Positions 43,297 to 52,543 are shown, counted from the first letter of the stretch. The stretch: 64,000 nt of DNA from an uncultured Bacilli bacterium (GCA_934098485.1 CAKOOH010000005.1:21284-85283), one strand, 5' to 3'. The notes: generated from the sequence alone by a model not told the origin. Made by a program: numbers and translations.

Positions 43297-44172
43297 ATGA
43301 TAATCGGTTCACATGTAAGATTTAAAAATGATCAATTACTTGGAAGTGTTAATGAATCTCTTAGTTATGGCTCTAATGCTTTCATGTTTTATACTGGTGC
43401 TCCTCAAAATACCGTGCGTTCTAGTATTAATGATGAATATACTTTTTTAGCGCTAAATAAAATGAAAGAAAATAATATCTCTTTAGAAAATGTTATATGT
43501 CATGCGCCTTATATCATCAACTTAGCAAATAATATGGAGCCAGAAAAGTATGAATTTAGCATTGAATTTTTAAGAAAAGAATTAGATAGATGTAAACAAA
43601 TGCAAATAAAATATATTGTTCTTCATCCTGGATCTGCTGTTAAGCATGATAAAGTAACCGCTATAAGTAATATTATAAATGGTTTAAATAAAGTTATTAG
43701 AAAAGACGATGTAACTACTATTTTACTCGAAACAATGGCGGGAAAAGGCACTGAAATAGGTTCTAAGATGGATGAATTATGGTCTATAATTAAAAATATC
43801 GAATTAAAAGACCACATCGGTGTCTGTTTAGATACTTGCCATTTAAATGATTCTGGAGTTGATTTAAAAGAATTCGACCGTTACTTAGAGTTATTTAATA
43901 AGTATATTGGCATCGATAAAATAAAATGTATTCATATAAATGATTCTAAAAACGCGTTAGGTTCCCATAAAGATCGCCATGAAAATATTGGTTATGGCAC
44001 GATTGGCTTTGATACTTTAATGAATATAATTAATCATCCCAAATTAAAAGATGTTCCTAAAATATTAGAAACACCATATATTAATGATAAACCTCCATAC
44101 AAAGAAGAAATCGCTATGATCAAAAGTGACACTTTTAATGACAACCTAATTATGGATGTTATAAATAACTAA
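43297..44172 (+). CDS. nfo: Endonuclease IV
   Basis: A 291-residue AP endonuclease of the Nfo family, a TIM barrel with three metal ions that cuts at abasic sites. The metal-ligand motifs are present in order: CHAPYIINLAN, LHPGS, LLETMAGKGTEIG, GVCLDTCHLNDSG, HINDSKNALGSHKDRHENIG and ILETP. It is preceded by an extended -10 (TTATAAT) and GGTGA. The 3' end overlaps the converging DUF2624-like gene by 14 bases. In Bacillus, nfo (yqfS) and a DUF2624 gene (yqfT) are also neighbours. Confidence 0.96.
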   Translation: MIIGSHVRFKNDQLLGSVNESLSYGSNAFMFYTGAPQNTVRSSINDEYTFLALNKMKENNISLENVICHAPYIINLANNMEPEKYEFSIEFLRKELDRCKQMQIKYIVLHPGSAVKHDKVTAISNIINGLNKVIRKDDVTTILLETMAGKGTEIGSKMDELWSIIKNIELKDHIGVCLDTCHLNDSGVDLKEFDRYLELFNKYIGIDKIKCIHINDSKNALGSHKDRHENIGYGTIGFDTLMNIINHPKLKDVPKILETPYINDKPPYKEEIAMIKSDTFNDNLIMDVINN

Positions 44173-44404
44173 TATATTTCTTAATTAATTTTTCAATTTT
44201 TTGAAAGTTTTCTTCGGAAAACTTTTCTTTATATGCACTAAGATCAAAACTATCTCTATTTTTTATAACTTCCCGATAATTATTCTTAATAAAATTATAA
44301 ACAAAATCGGTTTCCTCATCACTTAAAGCAATATCATTCTTATAAGCAAAGTCTCTAACATTACTTACGCTCATATTTCTTACATACAAATCAATAATAT
44401 CCAT
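44159..44404 (-). CDS. DUF2624/YqfT-like protein
   Basis: An 81-residue helical protein (ALSDEETDFVYNFIKNNYREVIKNRDSF, then a KIEKLIKKYI ending) resembling the DUF2624 family typified by B. subtilis YqfT. The start at 44404 follows GGGTGA. The gene converges on nfo with a 14-base overlap, keeping the nfo-yqfT neighbourhood in a changed orientation. No function is known. Confidence 0.6.
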   Translation of the reverse strand: MDIIDLYVRNMSVSNVRDFAYKNDIALSDEETDFVYNFIKNNYREVIKNRDSFDLSAYKEKFSEENFQKIEKLIKKYISYL

Positions 44405-44461
44405 ATCTTCACCCTTATATATCATATGTAATAAATTCTTAAAATAAACCATAATAAAAAT

Positions 44462-46390
44462 ATGAAAAGAAATATAGTGGTTTTGCTCATTGTAACTATC
44501 AATTTAATTTGTTTATATCGTATTATTTCCTTAAATCAAAATAATGCTTATACCATAAATAATTCCGTATTTGAAGGTTTAACTGCCCCAAGAGGGCGCA
44601 TTCTTGATGTAAAAGGCAATATTTTAGTGGACAACATTGGTGTCAAATCTTTAGTCTTTAATAAACTTAATATTAAAAATAGTGAAGTTATAACTATCAG
44701 TGAAAAACTCGCGGAAATAATTGATATTAATGAAAATCTAACTGACTATGATAAAAGATATTATTACTATTTAAATAATAAAAATGAAATAGATAAATTA
44801 ATAAGCAGTGATTCTTTAAAAAAATACGAAGAAAGAAAAATTAGTTCTAAAGACATTTTAGAAGAAAAATTATCTTTAATAAGTGAGGAAAAATTAAATA
44901 AAGTAAATTCTAAAGCTGCTTATATTTATAAATTACTAACAGATGGTTACAGTTATGAAGATAAAATAATCAAAAAAGATTTAACTAAAGAAGAATATAA
45001 CAAGGTAAATAGCATGGATTTAAAAGGCATTAGAACTGAAATAACTTGGGAGCGTTACTATCCATATAAAAGTTTACTAAGAGATGTATTAGGTGTAGTA
45101 TCATCATATAAACAAGGAATTCCTTACGAACTTAAAAATTATTATCTTAAAAAAGGTTACAAATTAAACGACCGAGTAGGAGTTACCAACTTAGAATATA
45201 TTTATGATGATTATTTAAAAGGAACTAAAGCAAAGTACGAAGTTAAAGATAATAAAATAACTAAAATAAAAGACGAAGAAAAAGGTAAAGACTTAGTCTT
45301 AAGTATTGATATTAATATGCAAATGGATATTGAAAAAATCATGGAAGAAGAAATGCTTACGGCTAAAAAAGAATATAACACTAAATATTATAATACCTCA
45401 TATATGGTAGTTAGTAATCCCGTTACTGGTGAAGTTATTTCTTTAATTGGAAAAAATTTAAATGATGATCAAACCTTTAATGACTACTCTTATTATAATG
45501 TTATAAATTCTTTTACAATTGGTAGTGCGGTAAAAGGAGCTAGTATTTCTGTCGGTTACAACAATCATATTATTGATGAAAATACTAAAGTAAAAGATGG
45601 CTGTGTTTATTTAAAAAATCAAGGTGGCAAATGTTCTTGGAAAACTTTAGGAGTTATGAATGATATTGAAGCCCTTCGCATGAGTAGTAATTATTTTCAG
45701 TATCTAATCGCCGTTGGCTTAACTGGTCATAAATATAAAGCGGGATTAACTTTAAATGCTAATAAAAGTCATTTTGACATATACCGAGATACCTTTGCAT
45801 CATATGGCCTTGGGACTAAAACTAATATTGATTTAATAAATGAAAGTACTGGTCAAAAAGGCACAACTTACAGTGATGATTTATTACTTAATATGTCTAT
45901 TGGCCAGTACGATACCTATACGCCTATTAGCTTAAGTCAGTATATAAATACCATTGCTACGGGAAAGAGAAAAGAATTATCTTTACTTAAATATGTTTTA
46001 AATAATGATGGCTCAATCTACTATGAAAAACAAAATAAAGTTTTAAATAAACCCTTAATTGAAGATAAATATTTAGACCGCATTAGAAAAGGCTTGTATG
46101 AGGTAAATAAAAGTGGTACTGGTTATTCATATACAACTCATAAATTTACATCTGCTGGCAAAACAGGTACTGCCGAAAGTTTTATGGACACAGATTTAGA
46201 TGGTAAAATCGATAAACAAACTGTTTCAACTTCCTATATTATGTATGCACCCTTTGAAGAACCTAAATTTAGCATAATAATTGTTAGTCCTAATATAAAA
46301 TATAAGAATAATGTATCTAATTATAAATATCCTATAAATGCTAAAATAATGAGAAGAGTAAGTACTTTAGTTTATGATAATTATGCTTAA
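44462..46390 (+). CDS. Class B penicillin-binding protein
   Basis: A 642-residue transpeptidase. One N-terminal membrane helix is followed by the dimerisation region with APRGRILDVKGNIL, and the penicillin-binding domain. SxxK is S355-A-V-K358, SxN is S408-S-N410, and KTG lies in SAGKTGTAES near 560. All three catalytic motifs are present, so it should cross-link peptidoglycan. The APRGRI motif and lack of PASTA domains place it near PBP2/FtsI-type enzymes, but which of elongation, division or sporulation it serves is open. No Shine-Dalgarno sequence is seen ahead of the ATG. Confidence 0.9.
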   Translation: MKRNIVVLLIVTINLICLYRIISLNQNNAYTINNSVFEGLTAPRGRILDVKGNILVDNIGVKSLVFNKLNIKNSEVITISEKLAEIIDINENLTDYDKRYYYYLNNKNEIDKLISSDSLKKYEERKISSKDILEEKLSLISEEKLNKVNSKAAYIYKLLTDGYSYEDKIIKKDLTKEEYNKVNSMDLKGIRTEITWERYYPYKSLLRDVLGVVSSYKQGIPYELKNYYLKKGYKLNDRVGVTNLEYIYDDYLKGTKAKYEVKDNKITKIKDEEKGKDLVLSIDINMQMDIEKIMEEEMLTAKKEYNTKYYNTSYMVVSNPVTGEVISLIGKNLNDDQTFNDYSYYNVINSFTIGSAVKGASISVGYNNHIIDENTKVKDGCVYLKNQGGKCSWKTLGVMNDIEALRMSSNYFQYLIAVGLTGHKYKAGLTLNANKSHFDIYRDTFASYGLGTKTNIDLINESTGQKGTTYSDDLLLNMSIGQYDTYTPISLSQYINTIATGKRKELSLLKYVLNNDGSIYYEKQNKVLNKPLIEDKYLDRIRKGLYEVNKSGTGYSYTTHKFTSAGKTGTAESFMDTDLDGKIDKQTVSTSYIMYAPFEEPKFSIIIVSPNIKYKNNVSNYKYPINAKIMRRVSTLVYDNYA

Positions 46391-46436
46391 AACTAAAAAA
46401 TTCCTTCATAAAGCCACATAAAACTCATAATTTATA

Positions 46437-46466
46437 TTGATAAACCTTTAAAATATATGATATAAT
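46437..46466 (+). promoter_or_regulatory. Promoter of rpmG-efp
   Basis: -35 TTGATA (46437-46442), an 18-base spacer and -10 TATAAT (46461-46466). The ribosome binding site AAAGGAGGA follows at about 46481. Confidence 0.7.
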
Positions 46467-46495
46467 ACTAAGGCAATGAAAAAGGAGGAATAACC

Positions 46496-46663
46496 ATGGC
46501 TAAGAAAAATGAAAATCGTGAAAGCATTGAATTAAAATGCAGCGTTTGTGGTTCATTTATAAGACCAAGTGAAAAAAATAAAGCAAACACTCCAGATAAG
46601 TTAGAAATTAAAAAATTCTGTCCAAAATGTAAAAAAGTCCAAGTGTTTAAAGAGAAAAAATAA
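46496..46663 (+). CDS. rpmG: Ribosomal protein L33
   Basis: A 55-residue large-subunit protein L33 (bL33) of the zinc-binding type: two C-x-x-C pairs (CSVCG and CPKC) flank the basic middle KNKANTPDKLEIKKF. A full-consensus ribosome binding site lies ahead. efp follows after 15 bases and is probably co-transcribed. Confidence 0.95.
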   Translation: MAKKNENRESIELKCSVCGSFIRPSEKNKANTPDKLEIKKFCPKCKKVQVFKEKK

Positions 46664-46678
46664 TAAAGGAGTAATTTT

Positions 46679-47239
46679 ATGAATGTTAATATTAATGATA
46701 TTAAAAACGGTATGACTTTAATTCTAGATGGAAATTTATGCATGGTTATCGATTTCCAACATGTTAAACCCGGAAAAGGTCCTGCTTTTGTAAGAATTAA
46801 ATATCGTAATCTAAGAACTGGTGCTACAGTTGAAGATACATTTAATACAACTCTAAAATTAGAAAAGGCTCATGTTGATAAATTACATATGCAATATCTA
46901 TACAAACAAGGTAATGACTATGTATTTATGAATACTGATGATTATAGCCAAATGGAAATTAACGAATCTATCATTGGTGATGATGTTAAATTCCTAAAAG
47001 AGGGTTTAGAAATTGAAGTTCAAATGTATCAAGGTGAAATATTAGGTATTGTTTTACCAGAAAAAATTGAATATACAGTAACTGAAACAACTGATGCTGT
47101 AAAAGGTAATACAACTAATAACGCTATGAAAGATGCTACTATTGAAAGTGGTTATGTAATAAAAGTTCCTATGTTTATCTCTCAAGGAGAAAAAATTATT
47201 GTAACTACTAAAGATGGTAAATATTCATCAAGAGCATAA
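46679..47239 (+). CDS. efp: Elongation factor P
   Basis: A 186-residue EF-P, which relieves ribosome stalling at polyproline. KOW-like domain I has the modification loop VKPGKGPAFVRIK, with Lys in the tip (PGKGPA), the target of post-translational modification. The two OB domains and the C-terminal ending (GYVIKVPMFISQGEKIIVTTKDGKY) are normal. It is co-transcribed with rpmG and followed by a terminator. Confidence 0.97.
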   Translation: MNVNINDIKNGMTLILDGNLCMVIDFQHVKPGKGPAFVRIKYRNLRTGATVEDTFNTTLKLEKAHVDKLHMQYLYKQGNDYVFMNTDDYSQMEINESIIGDDVKFLKEGLEIEVQMYQGEILGIVLPEKIEYTVTETTDAVKGNTTNNAMKDATIESGYVIKVPMFISQGEKIIVTTKDGKYSSRA

Positions 47240-47254
47240 TACCAATATATAATT

Positions 47255-47304
47255 AAAAAGTCTATGGTTTTACTACTACACGTGGTTAATACCATAGACT
47301 TTTT
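47255..47304 (+). terminator. Terminator, second copy of the duplicated cassette
   Basis: AAAAAGTCTATGG (47255-47267) pairs with CCATAGACTTTTT (47292-47304). Sequence and context match 11734-11782. Confidence 0.82.
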
Positions 47305-47321
47305 GTATGTGCAATATTAAC

Positions 47322-47351
47322 TTGACGTGTGGGGTGGGTTATTAGTATAAT
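47322..47351 (+). promoter_or_regulatory. Promoter with G-rich spacer, second copy
   Basis: -35 TTGACG (47322-47327), an 18-base spacer with GTGGGGTGGG, and -10 TATAAT (47346-47351). The flanks (ATATTAACTTGAC upstream, AAAATATCGGG downstream) match the promoter at 11799-11827. Confidence 0.8.
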
Positions 47352-47380
47352 TAAAGTGAAAATATCGGGAGTGATTTATT

Positions 47381-49006
47381 ATGCATATGAATATAGTCAG
47401 TGACAAAATTGGTACGTTTTTAAACTATGTTAAAAAGGATAAGAAGCTTTTGCTTGTGTTAATAATTACTATTTTAGTTTTACTTTCTTTAATATTAAAC
47501 ATTGCTTTTAGTTTTCTTTTACAAAAGACCGAAAAACCTAGTACAAATATTACTGTCGGCGATTTAAAATATAGTATGGTAATTAACAATGTTAATTTAA
47601 ATTCTTCGGTAGGAACAAAACTACCGACTAACACAATCATTGGTGATCGAATAATAGTGTTAAAAAGTAAAAAAACCGAGCAGTTTAATATTGTATTAAC
47701 ATCAAATAACGATAAAAGCACTTATTATGAAATAATTTATCATGTTTGTTCCGATGAAAACTGTACTAGTTTTATCGATACTCCCGAAACAATTCAAATC
47801 GCGTACCATGTTGATTCACTTTCTCCCATTACCGATTTAATCGCATCTAATGAATCAAGAACAATCACCATTGTAACTGATAATCAATCTACTCAAGATT
47901 ATTACGTAGAAGTGGATTTAAATGTTGGATATAAACATAATAAATTAGTCCTTCAAAAACAGATAACTAATAAATTTACGCCGCCATATTTAAGTGGTAA
48001 CTTAGATATAATTGCGACCGTTAATGGGGAAGAAATAGATGGATTTCCTACGGAGCCAGATTATGAAACAAATTTTGTCTGCAAAGAAAATGATGGTACT
48101 ATTTCTAAGGCCAAAGGTATTTTTAGATACACAGCCGCTAATGGTTGGGAATTTGATGTTTATGGTCTAACTAGAAATCATACAACTTGTTATATTTCAT
48201 TTACAAGTACAGAGTATGTAGTAACTTATGAACTATTATCAACTAGACTAGATTGTGCTAATATTACGGCTAAACCAGACGAACCGATAATTACCTATAC
48301 TGGAAACTGTGATATAACTTCAGAAACCGAAAAAACTGATGGAAGTCACAGATGGAAATTAAAATTTACCACAAGTGGCACTCTTTCTATAAGAGGCCAA
48401 ATGTTTGTTGATGCATTCCTAGTAGGTGGCGGCCAAGGAGGAGCCAAAAAAGGAGTTGGTGGTGATGGTGGAAAAACAATTAGATATAATACCGTTAGAC
48501 TTGCTAATGATGATACTTACACTGTAACAATTGGTGCCGGAGGCGCTGGTGGTGTAGAAGGTAGCACGAATGGTAAATTAGGAAGCCCTAGCACATTGAT
48601 TTCCAGGACTTCAGCCGAAAACTTTTCTTTAACTTCCGCAAATGGTTATGATACTAACGCTGGCGGTGCTGGTGGGTCAGACGATGATGCTAGTAATAAT
48701 AAACCAGGGCAGTGCCGTACAGACAAATACTCAGCTGAATTTCACGATCCAACTTCTGGTATTTATTATGCCGGTGGCGGTGGTGGAAGTGGTGGCCAAA
48801 AAAGCTGGTACTCTAGCGGTCAATATTGGTATAGGGACATTGCTGGCGGTTCATCATGCGGTGATGGTGCTAGTGCCGGAAGTAGTGATGGGGAAAATCC
48901 TGCCGATCCAGCCGAAGATAATACCGGTGCTGGTGGCGGTGGCGGTCGTTTTGCTGGAGGTACTGGTGGTAGTGGAATTATTATAATTCGTGATACTAGA
49001 GCGTAA
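47381..49006 (+). CDS. Glycine-rich surface protein
   Basis: A 541-residue exported protein with an N-terminal membrane helix (about 21-47) as signal or anchor. Residues about 50-340 form beta-rich domains (TNITVGDLKYSMVINNVNLN, with Cys pairs CSDENC and CANIT-GNCDIT). The last ~195 residues are a glycine-rich domain starting FLVGGGQGGA and ending GGTGGSGIIIIRDTRA, the usual form of secreted glycine-rich domains in Firmicutes. No LPXTG motif is visible. It is preceded by GGGAGTGA and lies in one unit with the next surface protein gene (26-base gap). An adhesive or matrix role is inferred. The high G content is due to Gly codons. Confidence 0.72.
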   Translation: MHMNIVSDKIGTFLNYVKKDKKLLLVLIITILVLLSLILNIAFSFLLQKTEKPSTNITVGDLKYSMVINNVNLNSSVGTKLPTNTIIGDRIIVLKSKKTEQFNIVLTSNNDKSTYYEIIYHVCSDENCTSFIDTPETIQIAYHVDSLSPITDLIASNESRTITIVTDNQSTQDYYVEVDLNVGYKHNKLVLQKQITNKFTPPYLSGNLDIIATVNGEEIDGFPTEPDYETNFVCKENDGTISKAKGIFRYTAANGWEFDVYGLTRNHTTCYISFTSTEYVVTYELLSTRLDCANITAKPDEPIITYTGNCDITSETEKTDGSHRWKLKFTTSGTLSIRGQMFVDAFLVGGGQGGAKKGVGGDGGKTIRYNTVRLANDDTYTVTIGAGGAGGVEGSTNGKLGSPSTLISRTSAENFSLTSANGYDTNAGGAGGSDDDASNNKPGQCRTDKYSAEFHDPTSGIYYAGGGGGSGGQKSWYSSGQYWYRDIAGGSSCGDGASAGSSDGENPADPAEDNTGAGGGGGRFAGGTGGSGIIIIRDTRA

Positions 49007-49031
49007 ATAAAAAACATTGGGTGATTTTAAT

Positions 49032-51323
49032 ATGAGAAATTTTCCATATAAAAGAAAAATAATATATATAGTTTTAATTATCATGGGAATTATTACATTA
49101 ACTGGTACAACCTATGCGATATTTACAACAACAACTACGCAAGAAGGAACAAATACAATTAATCTTTTAAAGTGCTTAGAATTAGAGTTTTCTAATCAAA
49201 AAAATATTATCAATTTAACAAATACCTATCCTATGCGTGATGAAAGAGGAAGTAAAAATCCTCCATATACATTTACTTTAACAAATAAATGTGGAATATA
49301 TTTAGAATATTCAATCGGATTAGCGGTAAACAAAAATAACACCTTAGAAGACAAATATGTTAAAACAATTTTTTCCCTTTCAAATAATGATGGTGAACCT
49401 GTTTTATTAACAGACAGACAAGAAGGAAACACTTATAATGATAGAAAAACATATATTTTTAGAAATGATGGTTTAGAAAACGGGGAGAGCAAGGATTACA
49501 AATTAGTATTGTGGCTAGATGGAACTGCCAGTGACTCTGAGATGCAAAAAAGTTTCACTGGTAATATAATAATTAATACAAAGCCAATTAAAAATGAAGA
49601 TCAAAAAACAATAACTGTCGATTTAAATGGTGGAAATTTATTACAAGAATTAAACGAAGTATATAGAGAAGGAATGAAAATAAAATTACCCGTGCCAGCC
49701 AAAGCCGGATATCATTTTGATAAATGGGAAATAACTGCGGGCGATGCTACCATTGATAAAAATAACTATTTAACTATTGGCAAAGAGAATATCACTTTAA
49801 AAGCCTATTATGCCGGTGGTGTAACTCTTACATTAGAATTAAATGGTGGAAATACTACACAAACCTTTAAAGAGGATTATGGTCAAGGTGAAACAATAAC
49901 GTTAATAGAACCAACAAAAGAAGGCTATTTATTTGGCGGTTGGAAAATCATAAGTGGAAATGGAATAATAAATGGTAGCACCTTAACAATGAATACCGAA
50001 AGTGTCGTAATAGAGGCAATTTGGAAAAAACAAGTAACTTTAACAGTAGAACTTAATGGTGGGAGAACTACGCAATCTTTTAAAGATGAATACTTTGAAG
50101 GCGATAAGATAACTCTAAATGAACCAACAAAAGAAGGTTATTTATTTGGTGGTTGGAAAATCACCAGCGGTGATGGAATAATAAATGGAAATATATTAAC
50201 AATAAGTGCAGAAAACATAAAACTAGAAGCAACTTGGAAAAAACGAGTAACTTTAACTGTCGATTTAAACGGTGGCATTACTACTCAAAATTTTAAATCA
50301 GCATATGGTGAAAAAGATGAAATTACCTTAACCATTCCCACAAGATCGAATATTGCATTTATCGGTTGGGAGATAGTATCTGGGGATGCTACAATAAATA
50401 ATAATAAACTAATCTTTGGATCAAACGATGTAAGCATTAGAGCCTTATGGCGAGAAACATGGACTTTTGACTTTACGGGTTCGGAGCAAACATTTACTGT
50501 GCCATATAGAGGCGTGTATAAACTAGAAATATGGGGAGCGCAAGGTGGAAGTGTTTCTTATTCAGGAACCTATAATGGTGGTTATGGGGGATATTCAAAT
50601 GGTAGTATTAATTTAACTAAGAACGAAGTACTATATATTAATGTAGGCGGTTCTGGAAGTGGTGGAGTAGCAACATCTTCATATTCCGGAGGATATAATG
50701 GTGGTGGCTCTACTAATGAAACTAGGGGCACAGATCATTATCATGCATCAGGTGGTGGCGCTACGCATATTGCCAATGTTTCTGGAATATTATCATCTCT
50801 ATCATCAAAAACTAGTAATATTTTAATTGTTGCTGGCGCTGGCGGTGGCGGCTACCGACATACTGAATCAGAAAAATATTCTAGTATAGGCGGTTCTGGT
50901 GGTGGCATACAAGGCACTGATTCAACTACCAATGGTAGTAATGGTAAACAAGGATTAGGTGGATATCAAACCGCTGGTGGGAAATATGAAGGTGGCAGTG
51001 GTTCTAGCAGTATTTTTGGAAGTTTTGGCCAAGGTGGAACGCCAGGTAACTCTTGGGGCTCTGCTGGTGGCGGCGGCTTTTATGGCGGTGGTGCATCTAA
51101 TGGCGATGTTGGATCAAGCGGTAATAGCGGTGGTGGCGGTGGCTCTGGTTATATTGGAAATTCGCTTCTTTCAGATAAAGTAATGTATTGTTATAATTGT
51201 ACATCATCATCTGAAAATGCCACAAAAACCATATCAACTACATGTACGAATTCATCAGCCACAGAAAACTGTACAAAACAAGGTAACGGCTATGCAAGAA
51301 TAACATTTATAAATTTATCATAA
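49032..51323 (+). CDS. TasA-like surface protein with InlB-type repeats and Gly-rich end
   Basis: A 763-residue protein. The first ~190 residues closely match those of the protein at 11857: RNFPYKRKIIYIVLIIMGI membrane segment, TYAIFTTTTTQEGTNTIN, LTNKCG, YIFRNDGLENG. Then four repeats of about 70 residues (roughly 193-476) of the InlB B-repeat/Listeria-Bacteroides type follow (LTVELNGGRTTQSF, GYLFGGWKITSGDGIING, IKLEATWKK). The C-terminal part (about 480-763) is a glycine-rich domain (YKLEIWGAQGGS, VAGAGGGGYRHT, GGGGGSGYIGN) with Cys at the end. The ATG at 49032 is used because GGGTGA lies ahead. A modular adhesin or matrix protein is inferred. Confidence 0.78.
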   Translation: MRNFPYKRKIIYIVLIIMGIITLTGTTYAIFTTTTTQEGTNTINLLKCLELEFSNQKNIINLTNTYPMRDERGSKNPPYTFTLTNKCGIYLEYSIGLAVNKNNTLEDKYVKTIFSLSNNDGEPVLLTDRQEGNTYNDRKTYIFRNDGLENGESKDYKLVLWLDGTASDSEMQKSFTGNIIINTKPIKNEDQKTITVDLNGGNLLQELNEVYREGMKIKLPVPAKAGYHFDKWEITAGDATIDKNNYLTIGKENITLKAYYAGGVTLTLELNGGNTTQTFKEDYGQGETITLIEPTKEGYLFGGWKIISGNGIINGSTLTMNTESVVIEAIWKKQVTLTVELNGGRTTQSFKDEYFEGDKITLNEPTKEGYLFGGWKITSGDGIINGNILTISAENIKLEATWKKRVTLTVDLNGGITTQNFKSAYGEKDEITLTIPTRSNIAFIGWEIVSGDATINNNKLIFGSNDVSIRALWRETWTFDFTGSEQTFTVPYRGVYKLEIWGAQGGSVSYSGTYNGGYGGYSNGSINLTKNEVLYINVGGSGSGGVATSSYSGGYNGGGSTNETRGTDHYHASGGGATHIANVSGILSSLSSKTSNILIVAGAGGGGYRHTESEKYSSIGGSGGGIQGTDSTTNGSNGKQGLGGYQTAGGKYEGGSGSSSIFGSFGQGGTPGNSWGSAGGGGFYGGGASNGDVGSSGNSGGGGGSGYIGNSLLSDKVMYCYNCTSSSENATKTISTTCTNSSATENCTKQGNGYARITFINLS

Positions 51324-51341
51324 AAATACCCATGAAAAGAC

Positions 51342-51379
51342 AAAAAGATTTATGCGTATAATTTGTATAAATCTTTTTT
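51342..51379 (+). terminator. Intrinsic terminator
   Basis: AAAAAGATTTAT (51342-51353) and ATAAATCTTTTT (51367-51378) pair fully around a 13-base loop, ending in a T-run. Confidence 0.82.
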
Positions 51380-51427
51380 ATAATATGAAATCGATAAAAA
51401 ATGATATATATTATCGGTATATAATAG

Positions 51428-51520
51428 TTGCTTAAATTTGAAAATAGTCTAAAATTTAAGCAAGATTTAAGCAAGATTTAAGCAAGATAAATTGCTTAAA
51501 TCCCATTTTTACGATATAAT
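51428..51520 (+). promoter_or_regulatory. Operator array and promoter of the second fic gene
   Basis: Five copies of a 10-bp element: TTGCTTAAAT at 51428-51437 and 51492-51501, and its reverse complement ATTTAAGCAA at 51454-51463, 51465-51474 and 51476-51485. The three direct copies are spaced by exactly 11 bp, one helical turn. The last copy supplies the -35 (TTGCTT, 51492-51497), 17 bases before -10 TATAAT (51515-51520). A repressor bound here would block the fic promoter. Confidence 0.75.
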
Positions 51521-51544
51521 AAATAATAATGAAGGTGATTTACT

Positions 51545-52543
51545 ATGGATAATTATAATCCACCATTTACAATTACTAATACAATGCTTGATTATATCTC
51601 ATCAATAATGGAAAAAATCGGTAAAATTGATAATTATACTTATTTGGAAAAAATGCCTAATCTTAGAAGAAATAATAAAATTAAATCTATTCATTCATCT
51701 TTAGCGATTGAAGCAAATTCATTATCACTATCTGAAGTTAAAGATGTAATTGCTGGCAAATATGTTTTAGGCCCCCAAAAAGAAATCCAAGAAGTATTAA
51801 ATGCCTACAAAGCCTATGAAATGATTAAAGAAGTTAATCCTTATTCTTTAAAAGATTTAAAAATGGTTCACGGCGTCATGACTGAAAAAACCATTATACT
51901 ATCTGGAAAATTTAGAACTGGTGGCGAAGGTGTTTTTGATAGTAAAGGACACTGCATTCATGTCTGTCCGCCGGCAAAACAAGTAGAACCTTTAATGGTT
52001 CAACTGTTTGCTTGGATTAAAAATAACAAAGATACTATCCATCCTTTAATATTATCATCAGTATTCCATTATGAATTCGTATTTATTCATCCATTTGCTG
52101 ATGGTAATGGAAGAATGGCTAGATTATGGCAAAATATATTATTAACAAACTGGAAAGATTTTTTCGAATATTTACCAATTGAAACAAGAATAAAAGAATA
52201 TCAAAGTGAATACTATGCTGCAATTTCCCATTGTCATGAAGCAGCAAGTTCAAATGAATTTATTGAGTTTATGTTAAAAATGATAGATGAAGTACTTGAA
52301 AGCTTAGTAAAAGTGACAAGAGAAAATCTAACTGAAAAAGATATTAACGTTAATAAACTACTAAATATAATGACTATAAATGTACCCATGAGCGCTTATG
52401 AAATAATGGAAAAATTAGAAATAAAATCCAAAGAAACTTTAAGATCAAAATATTTAGATCCAGCAATTGAAGAAGGCTTAATTCTTTTAACAATTCCTGA
52501 TAAACCAACTAGTAAAAACCAAATGTATTATAAAGCAAAATAA
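51545..52543 (+). CDS. Class II-like Fic protein with C-terminal winged helix
   Basis: A 332-residue Fic protein. The N-terminal inhibitory helix reads S51-S-L-A-I-E56-A-N, close to (S/T)xxxE(G/N), so the enzyme is probably autoinhibited. The catalytic loop is H182-P-F-A-D-G-N-G-R-M-A-R193, complete, and the flap region is GGEGVFDSKGHCIHVCPP. The last ~75 residues (VNKLLNIMTINVPMSAYEIMEKLEIKSKETLRSKYL) look like a winged helix, seen in many Fic proteins of this type. Activity as an AMP transferase, or the reverse, is expected on an unknown target. The promoter lies within five operator-like repeats, so expression is tightly controlled, perhaps by the protein itself. Confidence 0.87.
   Translation: MDNYNPPFTITNTMLDYISSIMEKIGKIDNYTYLEKMPNLRRNNKIKSIHSSLAIEANSLSLSEVKDVIAGKYVLGPQKEIQEVLNAYKAYEMIKEVNPYSLKDLKMVHGVMTEKTIILSGKFRTGGEGVFDSKGHCIHVCPPAKQVEPLMVQLFAWIKNNKDTIHPLILSSVFHYEFVFIHPFADGNGRMARLWQNILLTNWKDFFEYLPIETRIKEYQSEYYAAISHCHEAASSNEFIEFMLKMIDEVLESLVKVTRENLTEKDINVNKLLNIMTINVPMSAYEIMEKLEIKSKETLRSKYLDPAIEEGLILLTIPDKPTSKNQMYYKAK

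Noticed and set aside
48420..51170. GC-rich stretches as possible foreign DNA, with long antisense frames
   Set aside because: The GC content comes from Gly codons (GGT, GGC, GGA) of the glycine-rich domains, and the antisense or shifted frames are by-products of this bias.
11857..51323. Search for LPXTG-type sorting signals in the surface proteins
   Set aside because: None of the large exported proteins ends with a sorting motif, hydrophobic segment and basic tail, so no sortase substrate can be named.
51454..51501. Short tandem repeats considered as a CRISPR or replication iterons
   Set aside because: The units are 10 bp with no spacers, they overlap a promoter, and no cas or replication gene is near. 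An operator array fits better.
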